Positions 32,888 to 42,682 of a stretch of DNA of 64,000 bases are shown piece by piece (within the stretch, counting starts at the first letter, position 1; each line of letters begins with the position of its first letter). The stretch comes from Kineothrix sp. IPX-CK (GTDB lineage Bacteria; Bacillota; Clostridia; Lachnospirales; Lachnospiraceae). Location of the stretch: contig NZ_CP146256.1 in NCBI RefSeq assembly GCF_039134705.1, forward strand, positions 2,976,001 to 3,040,000, given 5' to 3'. The notes beneath the pieces are model-generated. The model made no database searches. It saw nothing but the letters and a program-made list of their open reading frames with translations, and had not been told where the DNA came from. Position numbers and translations under genes: made by a program.

Positions 32888-35029
32888 CTAAGATTCCGGC
32901 GTAAATTGAATTTCTCTCGTTAGCGTCTTCTGAGTAGAAGTTCCTTCTGTGGTAGTCACTTCTCCCGTATCGGGATTCGTCACCGTCTGCGAATCGGTTG
33001 TTACCGTATACGTGAAGGTAATCGTTCCCGTTCCCGATTTGATTCCCGTATAGTTGACCGATATCGGGAAGGATGTCGTATTCGTATTTAAAAGCTGGAT
33101 TCCATCTGCCGTATCCACTGTAACCGTAACGCTCAGCCCGTCTCTGTATTCGGGGTCTTCTTCCGCCGTAGGCGCTTGGATACTTCCACTATAGCTGTAA
33201 GTGGACTGCTTCGGTCCCAGACTTACTTTTAAATCGATAGCTGTTCCGCTGTCCACATAAGAGCCTACGGAATAGCTCTGATAGCATACGAGCCCTGTTA
33301 AGGAGGCGTCATCGTTATTTACCTCAGATACGCTTCCTACCTTTAATCCCGCCTCCGTCAGCGTCGCCATGGCATCCATTTCCGACACTCCGACCAGATT
33401 AGGCACCCTGATCTTGTTATCCTCCGGGCCCTGGCTGATACGTATAGTAACCGCTGAACCGCTGGGCGCTTTCGTTCCTCCCTCCGGCGTCTGGGAAATG
33501 ACATTCCCCTTGGCTACCTGTGCGTCGTAGCTCTCCGTCTTGTTTACGGTGAAGCCTTTTCCTTCCAGGTTAGCCACCGCTTCCGCCGTGGATTTCCCCA
33601 CGATATCCGGCACTTCTATACCGCTCGTTCCGGAATTGACCGTAAGAATGATTTCTGTGCCGGAATCCACCATCTGACCGATGCCGACATTACATTCCAG
33701 TACAAGCCCTTCATCATATTGAGAATCTTCTTTGTAAGTAATTTCCGGTGTTAGGCCCAAGCCCAAAAGCTCCGCCTTAACCTCCTCGATCTGACGTCCC
33801 ACTACTTTAGGCATCTCTACCTTGCCGGACTCCTCCTGCGTTTCCTCGCCTTCCGAACCTCCAAAGGGCAGGATTCCCAGAGTCTTTCCAACAAGGAACA
33901 GTACGATAAATCCGATGAGAAGGGCAGCAGCAATGGCAAGTACTGTAGTAATACGTTCCATCTTGGAATCGTATTCTTCCTCTTCATCGTCCTCATCCTC
34001 CATATCATCGATATCCTCGTCTTCTTCCTCCTCGTCCTCTTCTTCCTCCTCATAGATTGGACGGACGTTCTTATTCTTCTTAAGGCGGAGCTCCTCTTCC
34101 ATGGAATCCCTTCTGTCGGACTGCTTTTTAATTTGTACCATATCCTTATCGGTAATCATCCTTGTGGACGCTTCTTCATTTGGGTTCACGATTTTAACGA
34201 AGTCCTCATCGGGATTGATCAATGACTGTTTCAAGTCCGCAATGAGGTTTCCCATGGACTGATATCTTCTATCCGGGCTTTTCTGGCAGCATTTAAATAC
34301 AATCTGCTCGACGCTGACCGGTATCTCTGAGATATATTCTCTTGGTGACGGCAACGGCTCCTGTATATGCTTGATGGCTATCGCTACCGTTGTCTCCCCA
34401 TTAAAAGGAACTCTTCCGGTAAGCATTTCGAACATGGTAATACCCAGAGAATAAATATCGCTCTTTTCGTCGCTGTATCCTCCTCTGGCCTGTTCCGGTG
34501 AAGTGTAGTGAACGGAGCCCATAACATTGGACGTGATCGTATTGCTGGTCGCGGCCTTGGCAATGCCGAAATCTGTTACCTTTACTTTGCCTTCCTTGGA
34601 AATAATAATATTTTGAGGCTTGATATCCCTATGGATAATATGATTTTTATGTGCGGCTTCTATTCCCATGGAAACCTGAATGGCAATACTAACAGCCTCT
34701 TTTACGGAGAGGCGCGCTTTCTTTTCGATGTACTGCTTTAACGTAATGCCTTCCACAAGTTCCATAACGATGTAATAAATACCGTTTTCCTCGCCCACGT
34801 CGTATACGTTTACGATATTGGGGTGCATGAGTCCGGCTGCCGCCTGAGCCTCCACCCGGAACTTGGAAACAAAATTCGCATTTTCAGAGAATTCCTGCTT
34901 CAGTACCTTAATTGCCACATTTCTGTTCAGCTTATGATCTTTCGCCTTGTATACGTCCGACATTCCGCCGGTTCCAATTTTTTCCAGTACTTCATACCGG
35001 TCACCGATTATCATTCCAATTTTAATCAT
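32888..35029 (-). CDS. pknB: PASTA-domain Ser/Thr protein kinase
   Basis: 713 residues from ATG 35029 (AGGTGG just upstream; it overlaps the prpC stop by 8 bases). The kinase domain has GTGGMSDVYKAKD, catalytic HRDIKPQN near 133 and DFGIAKAA. A juxtamembrane stretch of almost pure Glu/Asp (codons about 33975-34050) precedes a membrane segment. Three extracellular PASTA repeats follow, then an additional Thr-rich beta region of about 110 residues with TVTTDSQTVTNPDTG. It senses muropeptide/lipid II in relatives and controls division and wall growth with PrpC. Confidence 0.95.
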   Translation of the reverse strand: MIKIGMIIGDRYEVLEKIGTGGMSDVYKAKDHKLNRNVAIKVLKQEFSENANFVSKFRVEAQAAAGLMHPNIVNVYDVGEENGIYYIVMELVEGITLKQYIEKKARLSVKEAVSIAIQVSMGIEAAHKNHIIHRDIKPQNIIISKEGKVKVTDFGIAKAATSNTITSNVMGSVHYTSPEQARGGYSDEKSDIYSLGITMFEMLTGRVPFNGETTVAIAIKHIQEPLPSPREYISEIPVSVEQIVFKCCQKSPDRRYQSMGNLIADLKQSLINPDEDFVKIVNPNEEASTRMITDKDMVQIKKQSDRRDSMEEELRLKKNKNVRPIYEEEEEDEEEEDEDIDDMEDEDDEEEEYDSKMERITTVLAIAAALLIGFIVLFLVGKTLGILPFGGSEGEETQEESGKVEMPKVVGRQIEEVKAELLGLGLTPEITYKEDSQYDEGLVLECNVGIGQMVDSGTEIILTVNSGTSGIEVPDIVGKSTAEAVANLEGKGFTVNKTESYDAQVAKGNVISQTPEGGTKAPSGSAVTIRISQGPEDNKIRVPNLVGVSEMDAMATLTEAGLKVGSVSEVNNDDASLTGLVCYQSYSVGSYVDSGTAIDLKVSLGPKQSTYSYSGSIQAPTAEEDPEYRDGLSVTVTVDTADGIQLLNTNTTSFPISVNYTGIKSGTGTITFTYTVTTDSQTVTNPDTGEVTTTEGTSTQKTLTREIQFTPES

Positions 35030-35774
35030 TTTCCACCTCGTCTGCAAACGGTTCGATAATAATTACCGCAATATTATCCTTACCGCCGTTATTATTGGCC
35101 GCCATAACCAATTCTTCCGCTTTTTCCTCTACGCTTTTTGGCGAGCCCAGAATCATTCGGATTTCTCCGTCCTCCAGCATATTGGTCAATCCATCCGAAC
35201 ACATTAACACAATATCGCCGGGCATGAGCTCTACGTTAAAAAAGTCCACCTCTACAGTATCTTTGGCACCAATCGCTCTGGTGATTATATTTTTATCCGG
35301 GTGGCTTCTCGCCGACTCTCTGTCGATGCCCCCCATTCGGACCATCTCCTCTACCAAGGAATGATCCCTTGTAATCTGTTCAATTTTTCTGTCGCTTACT
35401 ACGTACAGCCTGCTGTCTCCTACATTGGCGACCTCCAGATATTTGCCGTTCAAGCACGTTGCCGCCACTACCGTAGTTCCCATTCCTGCAAGAGCCTCCT
35501 CTTCCTCGGCCTTTTTCCTGATATGCTCGTTGGCCGCCTCGATGGCTTTACCTAGTATTTTAACCGGGCTTTTTTCGAAGGAACGCTCTATTTCTTCCCG
35601 CATGGTTTCTACCGTATATTTGGATGCGTAGTCCCCTGCATTATGTCCGCCCATTCCGTCTGCAACGATAAATATATTCGGGAGATTTCCTACGGGAGTG
35701 TCGGATACAAATACATAATCCTGATTTAATTTTCTCTTTTTTCCAATATCCGTAACGGAAAACGTCTTTAACAC
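35022..35774 (-). CDS. prpC: PP2C-type protein phosphatase
   Basis: 250 residues. Metal-dependent phosphatase that reverses PknB phosphorylation. Metal-site motifs are VADGMGGHNAGDYAS, GDSRLYVV and CSDGLTNML; DNIAVIIIE ends the fold. The start is GTG 35774 with AGGAGG nine bases before it. Gene order rlmN-prpC-pknB-rsgA matches many Firmicutes. Confidence 0.95.
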   Translation of the reverse strand: MLKTFSVTDIGKKRKLNQDYVFVSDTPVGNLPNIFIVADGMGGHNAGDYASKYTVETMREEIERSFEKSPVKILGKAIEAANEHIRKKAEEEEALAGMGTTVVAATCLNGKYLEVANVGDSRLYVVSDRKIEQITRDHSLVEEMVRMGGIDRESARSHPDKNIITRAIGAKDTVEVDFFNVELMPGDIVLMCSDGLTNMLEDGEIRMILGSPKSVEEKAEELVMAANNNGGKDNIAVIIIEPFADEVEND

Positions 35775-35791
35775 CTTAAAACCTCCTGTAT

Positions 35792-36823
35792 CTATTGATG
35801 AATGACCTTTCGGCGAAGCTGCCCGCAGGCTCCATCAATATCTCTGCCCATTTCCCTTCTTATAGTAACATTTATTCCGTTTTTTTCAAGTTTATTTTTA
35901 AATGCCATCGCTTTCTCATGGGTACTGGACACATAATCCCGTTCTTTTATGGGATTTACCGGAATGAGATTGACATGACAGTTTAAGTGCCTTATGAGCG
36001 CTATTAGTTCTCTCGCATCCTCATCCGTATCGTTTATGCCTCCTACAAGGCTGTATTCAAAAGTAATTCTTCTTCCGGTCTTCTCAAAATAGTATGCACA
36101 AGCCTCTATCAGTTCATCCAGCCCATACCGGTTGGCGATGGGCATAAGCCTTTTTCGTTTCTCATCAGTCGTCGCATGAAGGGACAGCGCCAGCGTAATC
36201 TGCAGCTTTTCCTCCGCAAGCTCCCGCATCCTGGGCACGATGCCGCAAGTAGAAACTGTAATATTTCTCTGGCTTATATTTAAGCCGTCCGCGTCTGTAA
36301 GCAGCCTTATAAATCGCAGCACGTTGTCGTAGTTATCCATGGGCTCCCCCGTCCCCATCACCACCACGTTAGAGACCTTTTCTCCCGTCAGCCGCGTTAT
36401 GGCATAAATCTGATCTAACATCTCCGAAGGCGTAAGGGAACGTTCCAGCCCATCTAAGGTAGAAGCACAGAAGGTACAGCCCATCCGGCAGCCCACCTGT
36501 GAGGAGATGCAGATAGAGTTTCCGTGCTTGTACTTCATCCATACGCTCTCTACCATATTTCCGTCTTCCAGCTCAAAAAGAAATTTCTTCGTGCCGTCAA
36601 TCTTGGATTCTTGCACCGTCACTTCTTTTAAATCGGTAAAATCATAATTTTCCTCACACTTTCTCTTCAATTCTCTGGATATATTTGTCATATCGTCAAA
36701 GTGTCTAACGAGCTTTACATGCATCCATTCATAAAGTTGTCCGGCACGGAATGATTTCTCTCCCATGCCTGCCAAATCTTCTTTCAACTCGGAAAGCGTC
36801 ATCGATTTTATATCTTTCTTCAT
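35792..36823 (-). CDS. rlmN: 23S rRNA m2A2503 methyltransferase RlmN
   Basis: 343 residues. Radical SAM methyltransferase for A2503 of 23S rRNA and A37 of some tRNAs. The cluster motif is CRMGCTFCAS. GTGEPMDNYDNV and ALSLHATTDEKR follow; the catalytic C-terminal Cys is in DGACGQLR. Overlaps no neighbour; prpC starts 17 bases after its stop. Confidence 0.97.
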   Translation of the reverse strand: MKKDIKSMTLSELKEDLAGMGEKSFRAGQLYEWMHVKLVRHFDDMTNISRELKRKCEENYDFTDLKEVTVQESKIDGTKKFLFELEDGNMVESVWMKYKHGNSICISSQVGCRMGCTFCASTLDGLERSLTPSEMLDQIYAITRLTGEKVSNVVVMGTGEPMDNYDNVLRFIRLLTDADGLNISQRNITVSTCGIVPRMRELAEEKLQITLALSLHATTDEKRKRLMPIANRYGLDELIEACAYYFEKTGRRITFEYSLVGGINDTDEDARELIALIRHLNCHVNLIPVNPIKERDYVSSTHEKAMAFKNKLEKNGINVTIRREMGRDIDGACGQLRRKVIHQ

Positions 36824-36844
36824 ACCCTTCCTCTTTAAAATCTT

Positions 36845-38143
36845 TCATACATGCCGTTTGAATCTCGCAATGAAGAATCCGTCCGTCTCTTCAAGTCCCG
36901 GTAAAAGCTGCCTGGAATCGATAAATTCAAAAGGATAATTATGGGCGAACCACTCCGCTACCCTTTCGTTTTCTTCTTTGTGAATCGTACATGTGCTATA
37001 AATAAGTACCCCGCCTGGCTTTACGTACTGCCATACGGCACTCAGTATTTTCTTCTGCAACAGAGGAAGTTCCTCCAGTGCTTCTTTCGTTATGTTATAT
37101 TTAATGTCCCGTTTTTTTCCCACAATGCCCAGCCCCGAACAAGGCAGATCTGCCAGAACAACATCCGCCTTTTCGTTCAGCGTCTCGTCGTAAACCGTAG
37201 CATCATAAGCCTCTGTCGTTATATTAGCAAGGCCCTGGCGCTGTATATTCTCTTCGATGAGGGCTGTCTTCTCCTCCGTCAGGTCTCTGGCCAGAACTCT
37301 TCCTCTGCCCTTCAGCTTGAGCGCCGCATGGGTGGCCTTTCCTCCCGGAGCAGCACACACGTCAAGAATGAAATCGCCTTCTTTTATCCCCGCATTCTCC
37401 ACACAGAGCATGGAGCTTACATCCTGTACGGTAAGAAGCCCTTCCTCAAAGCCCGGAATACTCCTCACCCCGTCCAAGTGTTCAAGTTCATAGGCATAGG
37501 ACAGATACGGATGCTTCCTTATCCTTATTCCTGCCTCTTCGATTCTCTTTAAAAGAGCCTCTTTCTCTGCCTCGTTCATGGTCTCCTTTAACCGGACCGT
37601 TACCGGACGGACGGCGAGCATCGCCTGAAGCATCCTTTCTGTCTGCTCTATGCCGTAGTCCTCCATCCACATGGAAATAAGGAATTCAGGCATGGAATAC
37701 CACACCGACAAATATTCCGCTTTATTCTTCTCCTTATCGGGATAGGATATTTCTGTCTTCTGTCTGGCAATGTTACGGAGTACACCGTTGATAAAACCCT
37801 TTAACGACTGAAATTTCCTTTTGTTAGCTAACTTTACCGCCTCGTTGCAGACGGCTGAGTCGGGAACCCCGTCCATAAACAGTATTTGATATACGCTCAT
37901 GCGAAGAAGGTTTCGAATGAGCGGCTTCATTTTTTTTACCGGAACTTTGGAATAACTGTCCAGAATATAATCTATCTGTATTCGTCTTTCAAGCGTTCCC
38001 TCCGTCACTCTTTTGATAAACGCTTTTTCCTGTGCCGTCAGATAATCGTATTTATCGAGTACGCTTCGCATTAAAATGTGGCTGTAGGTCTTTTCCTTTT
38101 CTATCTCTAACAGCATATCCAGAATCAGTTCTCTTATATTCAT
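36845..38143 (-). CDS. rsmB: 16S rRNA m5C967 methyltransferase RsmB
   Basis: 432 residues. N-terminal NusB-like RNA-binding domain (about 1-130), C-terminal SAM domain with VCAAPGGKATHAA, catalytic Cys in LADLPCSGLGIVG and the release Cys in YSTCTIHKEENE. It lies between the zinc protease and rlmN, as in B. subtilis-type clusters (fmt-rsmB-rlmN-prpC). Confidence 0.96.
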   Translation of the reverse strand: MNIRELILDMLLEIEKEKTYSHILMRSVLDKYDYLTAQEKAFIKRVTEGTLERRIQIDYILDSYSKVPVKKMKPLIRNLLRMSVYQILFMDGVPDSAVCNEAVKLANKRKFQSLKGFINGVLRNIARQKTEISYPDKEKNKAEYLSVWYSMPEFLISMWMEDYGIEQTERMLQAMLAVRPVTVRLKETMNEAEKEALLKRIEEAGIRIRKHPYLSYAYELEHLDGVRSIPGFEEGLLTVQDVSSMLCVENAGIKEGDFILDVCAAPGGKATHAALKLKGRGRVLARDLTEEKTALIEENIQRQGLANITTEAYDATVYDETLNEKADVVLADLPCSGLGIVGKKRDIKYNITKEALEELPLLQKKILSAVWQYVKPGGVLIYSTCTIHKEENERVAEWFAHNYPFEFIDSRQLLPGLEETDGFFIARFKRHV

Positions 38144-38163
38144 AAAAAATGTCCTTCCGGTTA

Positions 38164-38880
38164 TCAGTCATCGCTTCGTCTGTTTCCGAACAGAAGAAGC
38201 AGACGAAGAAGCTGTAACAGCGAGGATGCCACACCCGCCACATAGGTGAGTGCCGCTGCGCTTAAGACCTTTTTACAGCTGGCAGTTTCCTCTCCTCCGG
38301 TGATTCCATAGTCCTGAAGCATCACAAGCGCTCTGGAAGAGGCATTGTATTCCACGGGAAGGGTAACGATCTGAAACAATATCGCTATTGCAAATACCCA
38401 TATTCCCACCTGAACAAGGGTGGAATACATTCCGAGTATCACGCCCAGAAGAATCAGCGGGATGCTCAGCGTAGAACTGATATTTGCAATAGGGGCAAGC
38501 GCATTACGAAAACGTATCGGCACATATTCCTCCTTATGCTGCACGGCGTGTCCGCATTCGTGGGCCGCAACGCCTAAGGCCGCAATAGAGGCGGATCCAT
38601 AAGTGCGGTCCGACAGCCTGAGAACCTTATTCTTAGGGTCATAATGATCGGTGAGATTCCCTGATACACGTTCGATTCTCACATCATGAATCCCGGAATA
38701 GCTAAGAATTCTCGCCGCCGCTTCGGCTCCGGTCAGTCCGCTCCTGCTCCGTATCTTTTCATATTTATTATAAGTGCTGTTCAGCCTGCTGCTGGCCGCA
38801 ATACACAAAATCGCTCCAATCAGCACCAGAATATAAGTAGGGTCCATATAATATCCGTAATATCCATACATAAATGTCAA
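38164..38880 (-). CDS. yugP: YugP-like membrane zinc metallopeptidase
   Basis: 238 residues with four membrane segments. The zinc motif HEXXH is in GVAAHECGHAVQHKE near residues 110-124; the third ligand is probably a Glu after PVEYNASSRA. The N-terminal segment is DPTYILVLIGAILCIAAS. GGAGG precedes the ATG at 38880. Substrates are unknown. The neighbours fmt and rsmB are its usual company. Confidence 0.93.
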   Translation of the reverse strand: MTFMYGYYGYYMDPTYILVLIGAILCIAASSRLNSTYNKYEKIRSRSGLTGAEAAARILSYSGIHDVRIERVSGNLTDHYDPKNKVLRLSDRTYGSASIAALGVAAHECGHAVQHKEEYVPIRFRNALAPIANISSTLSIPLILLGVILGMYSTLVQVGIWVFAIAILFQIVTLPVEYNASSRALVMLQDYGITGGEETASCKKVLSAAALTYVAGVASSLLQLLRLLLLFGNRRSDD

Positions 38881-38898
38881 CCTCCGTATCTATTTAAG

Positions 38899-38942
38899 TG
38901 AAGTGAACTTCACAAGGTGAATTAATTTTCACCGGGTGAAGC
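38899..38942. promoter_or_regulatory. Clustered GTGAA/TTCAC palindromes before yugP
   Basis: GTGAAGT-GA-ACTTCAC (about 38899-38914) is followed by GGTGAA-TTAATT-TTCACC and another GGTGAAG. All occur in the 76-bp gap between fmt and the yugP-like gene. It could be an operator or processing site. Confidence 0.45.
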
Positions 38943-38956
38943 AAACTCTATCTTTC

Positions 38957-39907
38957 TTATCTGCCAAGAATTGTGTCCGGCTTCAGCGCATATCCGAGTA
39001 AAAAATCCTTTACACTCATCCTCTTTTTCCCCTCTAGCTGCACCTGTGTTACCTTCAATTCCCCTTTTCCTGTTTTCACATAAAAAGCGTCCTTTTCCAC
39101 CTTCGTCACAGTACCCGCCTGCGCCGGTCCCTCTTCCAGTTCCCCGGGCTCCGCTTCCCATATTTTCAAAGTCTTGCTGTCATAATAAGTATACGCGCTT
39201 GGCCACGGATTCAGTCCTCTGATGAGCCTGTCGATAACCAAAGCCTCTTTTGTCCAGTCGATGTGCCCTTGGGATTTCTTAAGCACCGTCACATACGTGG
39301 CATCTTCCTCCTTCTGCTTTTCCGGAATCAGCTTTCCATCCTCTATCAGAGGAAGCGCCTGTACAATGAGCTTTGCTCCCGCTTCACACAACTTATCGTG
39401 TAAGGATTCTCCGGTTTCCTTTTCAGAGATAGGTACCGTACATTTCATAAGCATATCACCGGTATCTATTCCCTTGTCCATCTGCATAATCGTAATACCG
39501 GTTTCATTTTCTCCGTTTAGGATCGCCCCTTGAATCGGTGCGGCTCCCCGGTACTTGGGAAGAAGGGAAGCATGAATGTTGATACAGCCATATCTTGGCA
39601 TATTCAATATTTCCTCCGATAATATCTGTCCAAATGCGGCTACCACGAAAATATCCGCTTCGTATTTTCTAAGCTCCTCCACCGCCTCCGGTGCCTTTAC
39701 TTTAACCGGCTGGAAAACGGGAATGCCATATTTCAGCGCACACTGTTTTACCGGCGGCATCTGTAATTCCGGAATATTCTTATCCTTCCCTCTCCCCTTA
39801 GGCTTATCAGGCTGCGTCACCACCGCGGCGACCTGATAACCTGCGCCCACGATTGCTTCCAAAGAGCCGACAGCATAATCCGGGGTTCCCATAAAGACTA
39901 TTTTCAT
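38957..39907 (-). CDS. fmt: Methionyl-tRNA formyltransferase
   Basis: 316 residues. Formylates Met-tRNAi with 10-formyl-THF. Formyl transferase domain: MKIVFMGTPDYAVGSLEAI, catalytic Asn/His region NIHASLLPKYRGAAPIQ and Asp in MDKGIDTGDM. The C-terminal tRNA-binding domain starts near 205 (GLNPWPSAYTYYDSK). The start overlaps def by ATGA, so the two enzymes of formyl handling are coupled. Confidence 0.97.
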   Translation of the reverse strand: MKIVFMGTPDYAVGSLEAIVGAGYQVAAVVTQPDKPKGRGKDKNIPELQMPPVKQCALKYGIPVFQPVKVKAPEAVEELRKYEADIFVVAAFGQILSEEILNMPRYGCINIHASLLPKYRGAAPIQGAILNGENETGITIMQMDKGIDTGDMLMKCTVPISEKETGESLHDKLCEAGAKLIVQALPLIEDGKLIPEKQKEEDATYVTVLKKSQGHIDWTKEALVIDRLIRGLNPWPSAYTYYDSKTLKIWEAEPGELEEGPAQAGTVTKVEKDAFYVKTGKGELKVTQVQLEGKKRMSVKDFLLGYALKPDTILGR

Positions 39908-40389
39908 TCCTCATCCTCCAAATCCAGATCGGAAGCATCCATCAGCTCTCCCTCTACCTTATCCACGTAGAGCTGACCGTCCAAGTGGTCCAGCTCATGG
40001 CAGATAGCACGTGCCAAAAGTTCCGTTCCTTCAATTTCATAAGACTCCATGTTCTCATTTAAAGCTACAGCCTTCACATAGTTTGGCCTCGTAACTATTC
40101 CCGTCTTGCCTGGAACACTAAGACACGCCTCGCTGCCCGTCTGCTCACCGCTCACTTCCACGATCCGCGGATTGATGAGCACATAAGGATCCTCTCCCGT
40201 CACATCAATTACAACGATTCTTTTTAATATACCCACCTGTGGTGCCGCAAGTCCTACGCCGTAAGCTTCATACATGGTATCGAACATGTCGTCGATCAGC
40301 TCTCTGATGCGGGGCGTCATTTCCTTTACCTCTTTACATTTTTTTGTTAATACATCGTCTCCAATTTCTCTTATGTTTCTGATTGCCAT
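39904..40389 (-). CDS. def: Peptide deformylase
   Basis: 161 residues. Removes the N-formyl group from nascent proteins. Motif 1 GVGLAAPQVG, motif 2 EACLSVPG (Ala replaces the usual Gly before Cys), motif 3 CHELDHLDG with the two metal His and catalytic Glu. Length fits type 1/2 bacterial forms. It lies between priA and fmt, a widely conserved order. Confidence 0.97.
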   Translation of the reverse strand: MAIRNIREIGDDVLTKKCKEVKEMTPRIRELIDDMFDTMYEAYGVGLAAPQVGILKRIVVIDVTGEDPYVLINPRIVEVSGEQTGSEACLSVPGKTGIVTRPNYVKAVALNENMESYEIEGTELLARAICHELDHLDGQLYVDKVEGELMDASDLDLEDEE

Positions 40390-40405
40390 CGTTATTTCAT
40401 CCTTT

Positions 40406-42682
40406 CTAATAAGAACTCATCGGGTCGAAATCAAACTGAACCGTCTCCGTTTTCAGCTCCTCCTTTTTTCTCCGCTCTCCGATATAAGTTTCCAGCATAT
40501 TTTTTATTTCTACCAGATTATGATATTCGGTATTCTTAATGTAGAGCATATAACGGTAAATATCGTTTACCCTTCCTACCGACGCCGGCGCCGGCCCGAT
40601 GACACCGGTGCCGTCATCAACAGCCTTTGCCTTTTGCTTTACCAGCTCTCCCATCGCCTTAGCGAGCTCGAGTCCTGACTCCTCCTTCGGCGAAGCGATG
40701 AGCACGGCCAGCATATGGGCCGCAGGCGGATAGTGAAGCAGCTCTCTGAAAAACATCTCCTCTTCATAAAAGGATCGATAATCCTGACTCGCTGCATGTA
40801 CGATGCTATAGTGCTCCGGGTCATAGGTCTGGATGACTACTTCTCCCGGCTTGCCGCTTCTTCCGGCCCGCCCTGCTGCCTGTGTCAGCAACTGGAAGGT
40901 ACGCTCACCCGCCCGGTAGTCATTCACATGCAGGGATAAATCCGCTGCCAGAATTCCTACTAATGTCACATCCGGAAAATCGTGTCCCTTTACGATCATT
41001 TGTGTGCCTACCAAGACATCGGCTTCCCCGTTAGCGAAACCGCTCAGAATCTCTTCATAGCTATCCTTCGTGCGGGTAGTATCCGCATCCATCCGAAGCA
41101 CCCTCGCCCTCGGGAATTCCTTATGAAGTACTTCCTCTATCTGCTGAGTTCCCGCCCGAAATCCCAGAATATATTTGGAGCCGCAGGAAGGACAGAGTTT
41201 CACCGACGGCTCCTCGTGTCCGCAGTAGTGACAAATCAACTTCCCGTTTCTATGCTCCGACAGCGAAACGTCACAGTGGGGGCACTTCATCACGTGTCCG
41301 CAAGCGCGGCAAGAGACAAAACCCGCATAACCTCTCCGGTTCAGGAAGAGAATGGTCTGCTCTCCCGCTTTTAAACGTTCCCCTATCAGGTCGTGAAGCC
41401 TTCTGCTGAAAATGGAGCGATTTCCCTCCTTTAATTCTTCCCTTAAATCTACAGTATAAACAGCGGGCAGCTCTCCTCCTGCCTGCCTTTTCTTAAGCTC
41501 GTATAACTTATATTCTCCTTTTTTTGCCTTATAATAGGATTCCAAGGAGGGGGTCGCGGAACCCAATACCACGAAAGCTCCATGCATGGAGGCAATTTTT
41601 ATTGCGGTCTCCCTCGCATGATATTTCGGCATGGCTTCGCTTTTATATGTACTTTCGTGTTCTTCATCTATAATAATCAGTCCCAGATCAGGAAAAGGGG
41701 TGAAGAGTGCAGACCTCGGTCCGATGATTACATCAATTTCCCTCTTTTTCGCCCTTTCACACTGGTCGTATTTCTCCCCTTTGGATAAGGTAGAATTCAT
41801 CACCGATACTCTGCTGCCGAAGCATTTATAAAAACGCAGTACCGTCTGATAAGTCAGTGCGATCTCCGGAATCAGGACAATGGCTTGTTTTCCTTTTTTT
41901 ACGATATCTTCAATCAGCTTAAGATAGACCTCTGTCTTGCCGCTCCCTGTAATTCCATGGATGAGGCAGGTAGTTCTTACGCCCGCTTCATATCCGGACA
42001 TGATGTCCCTGTATATGAAGCTCTGTTCTTCGCTTAAATCCTTTTTGGCCCCATAACTCTCGTTTCGGACATCTTCCTTATCCGCCATAAGTTCTACGGG
42101 ATTTCGGTAGCTGCTCTCTACCGTTATCTGAATAGCTCCCTGCTTTTCGAGACTCTCTAAGGTCTTCATGGAAACATGAAGCTTTCCGGTAAGAATCGGT
42201 ACCGGAATCTCGTTTTCCTTTATCAGTTCCTCCAGCACCCTTGCCTTTGCTACCTGTTTCTTTGCACTGCAGACCTCAAGAGATGCCATTGCCTCATCCT
42301 TCGTCAGAAGAAGTTTGCATGCTTTCTTTTCCACCTTTTTTATCTTTTGTTTTGCGGGAAGCACGGTCTTTAAAGCCGCAATCATCGTGGAGCCGTACTG
42401 CTCTTTCATCCATGCCGCCAGACGAATATAATAGTCCTGAGCCGTTACATCCTTTTCCTCCGCATATGCTATACTTTTCAGCTTCTCCGGCGCAAACTCT
42501 GCCTTATCCGTTATTTCAATAACATAACCCTTTCTCAAATGATTACCCGCGCCGAAAGGCACTGCTACGCAGGCCCCCACATCAAGTCCACTCCGCAGCT
42601 GTGGAGGAATCACATACTGGAATGGGCGGTCTACCTTCTCGTGGGATATGTCGATTATAATGTTTGCATATTTTCCTTCCAT
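40406..42682 (-). CDS. priA: Primosomal helicase PriA
   Basis: 758 residues. 3'-5' helicase that restarts stalled replication forks. N-terminal DNA-binding domain, Walker A GITGSGKTEVY, DEEH box IIDEEHEST, and the zinc region CRACGHVMKCPHCDVSL ... CHYCG ... CPSCGSKY. Helicase motifs VGTQMIVKGHDFPDV and QAAGRAGRS follow. The ATG at 42682 has AAGGAGC in front and overlaps the end of murE by 28 bases. Confidence 0.96.
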   Translation of the reverse strand: MEGKYANIIIDISHEKVDRPFQYVIPPQLRSGLDVGACVAVPFGAGNHLRKGYVIEITDKAEFAPEKLKSIAYAEEKDVTAQDYYIRLAAWMKEQYGSTMIAALKTVLPAKQKIKKVEKKACKLLLTKDEAMASLEVCSAKKQVAKARVLEELIKENEIPVPILTGKLHVSMKTLESLEKQGAIQITVESSYRNPVELMADKEDVRNESYGAKKDLSEEQSFIYRDIMSGYEAGVRTTCLIHGITGSGKTEVYLKLIEDIVKKGKQAIVLIPEIALTYQTVLRFYKCFGSRVSVMNSTLSKGEKYDQCERAKKREIDVIIGPRSALFTPFPDLGLIIIDEEHESTYKSEAMPKYHARETAIKIASMHGAFVVLGSATPSLESYYKAKKGEYKLYELKKRQAGGELPAVYTVDLREELKEGNRSIFSRRLHDLIGERLKAGEQTILFLNRRGYAGFVSCRACGHVMKCPHCDVSLSEHRNGKLICHYCGHEEPSVKLCPSCGSKYILGFRAGTQQIEEVLHKEFPRARVLRMDADTTRTKDSYEEILSGFANGEADVLVGTQMIVKGHDFPDVTLVGILAADLSLHVNDYRAGERTFQLLTQAAGRAGRSGKPGEVVIQTYDPEHYSIVHAASQDYRSFYEEEMFFRELLHYPPAAHMLAVLIASPKEESGLELAKAMGELVKQKAKAVDDGTGVIGPAPASVGRVNDIYRYMLYIKNTEYHNLVEIKNMLETYIGERRKKEELKTETVQFDFDPMSSY

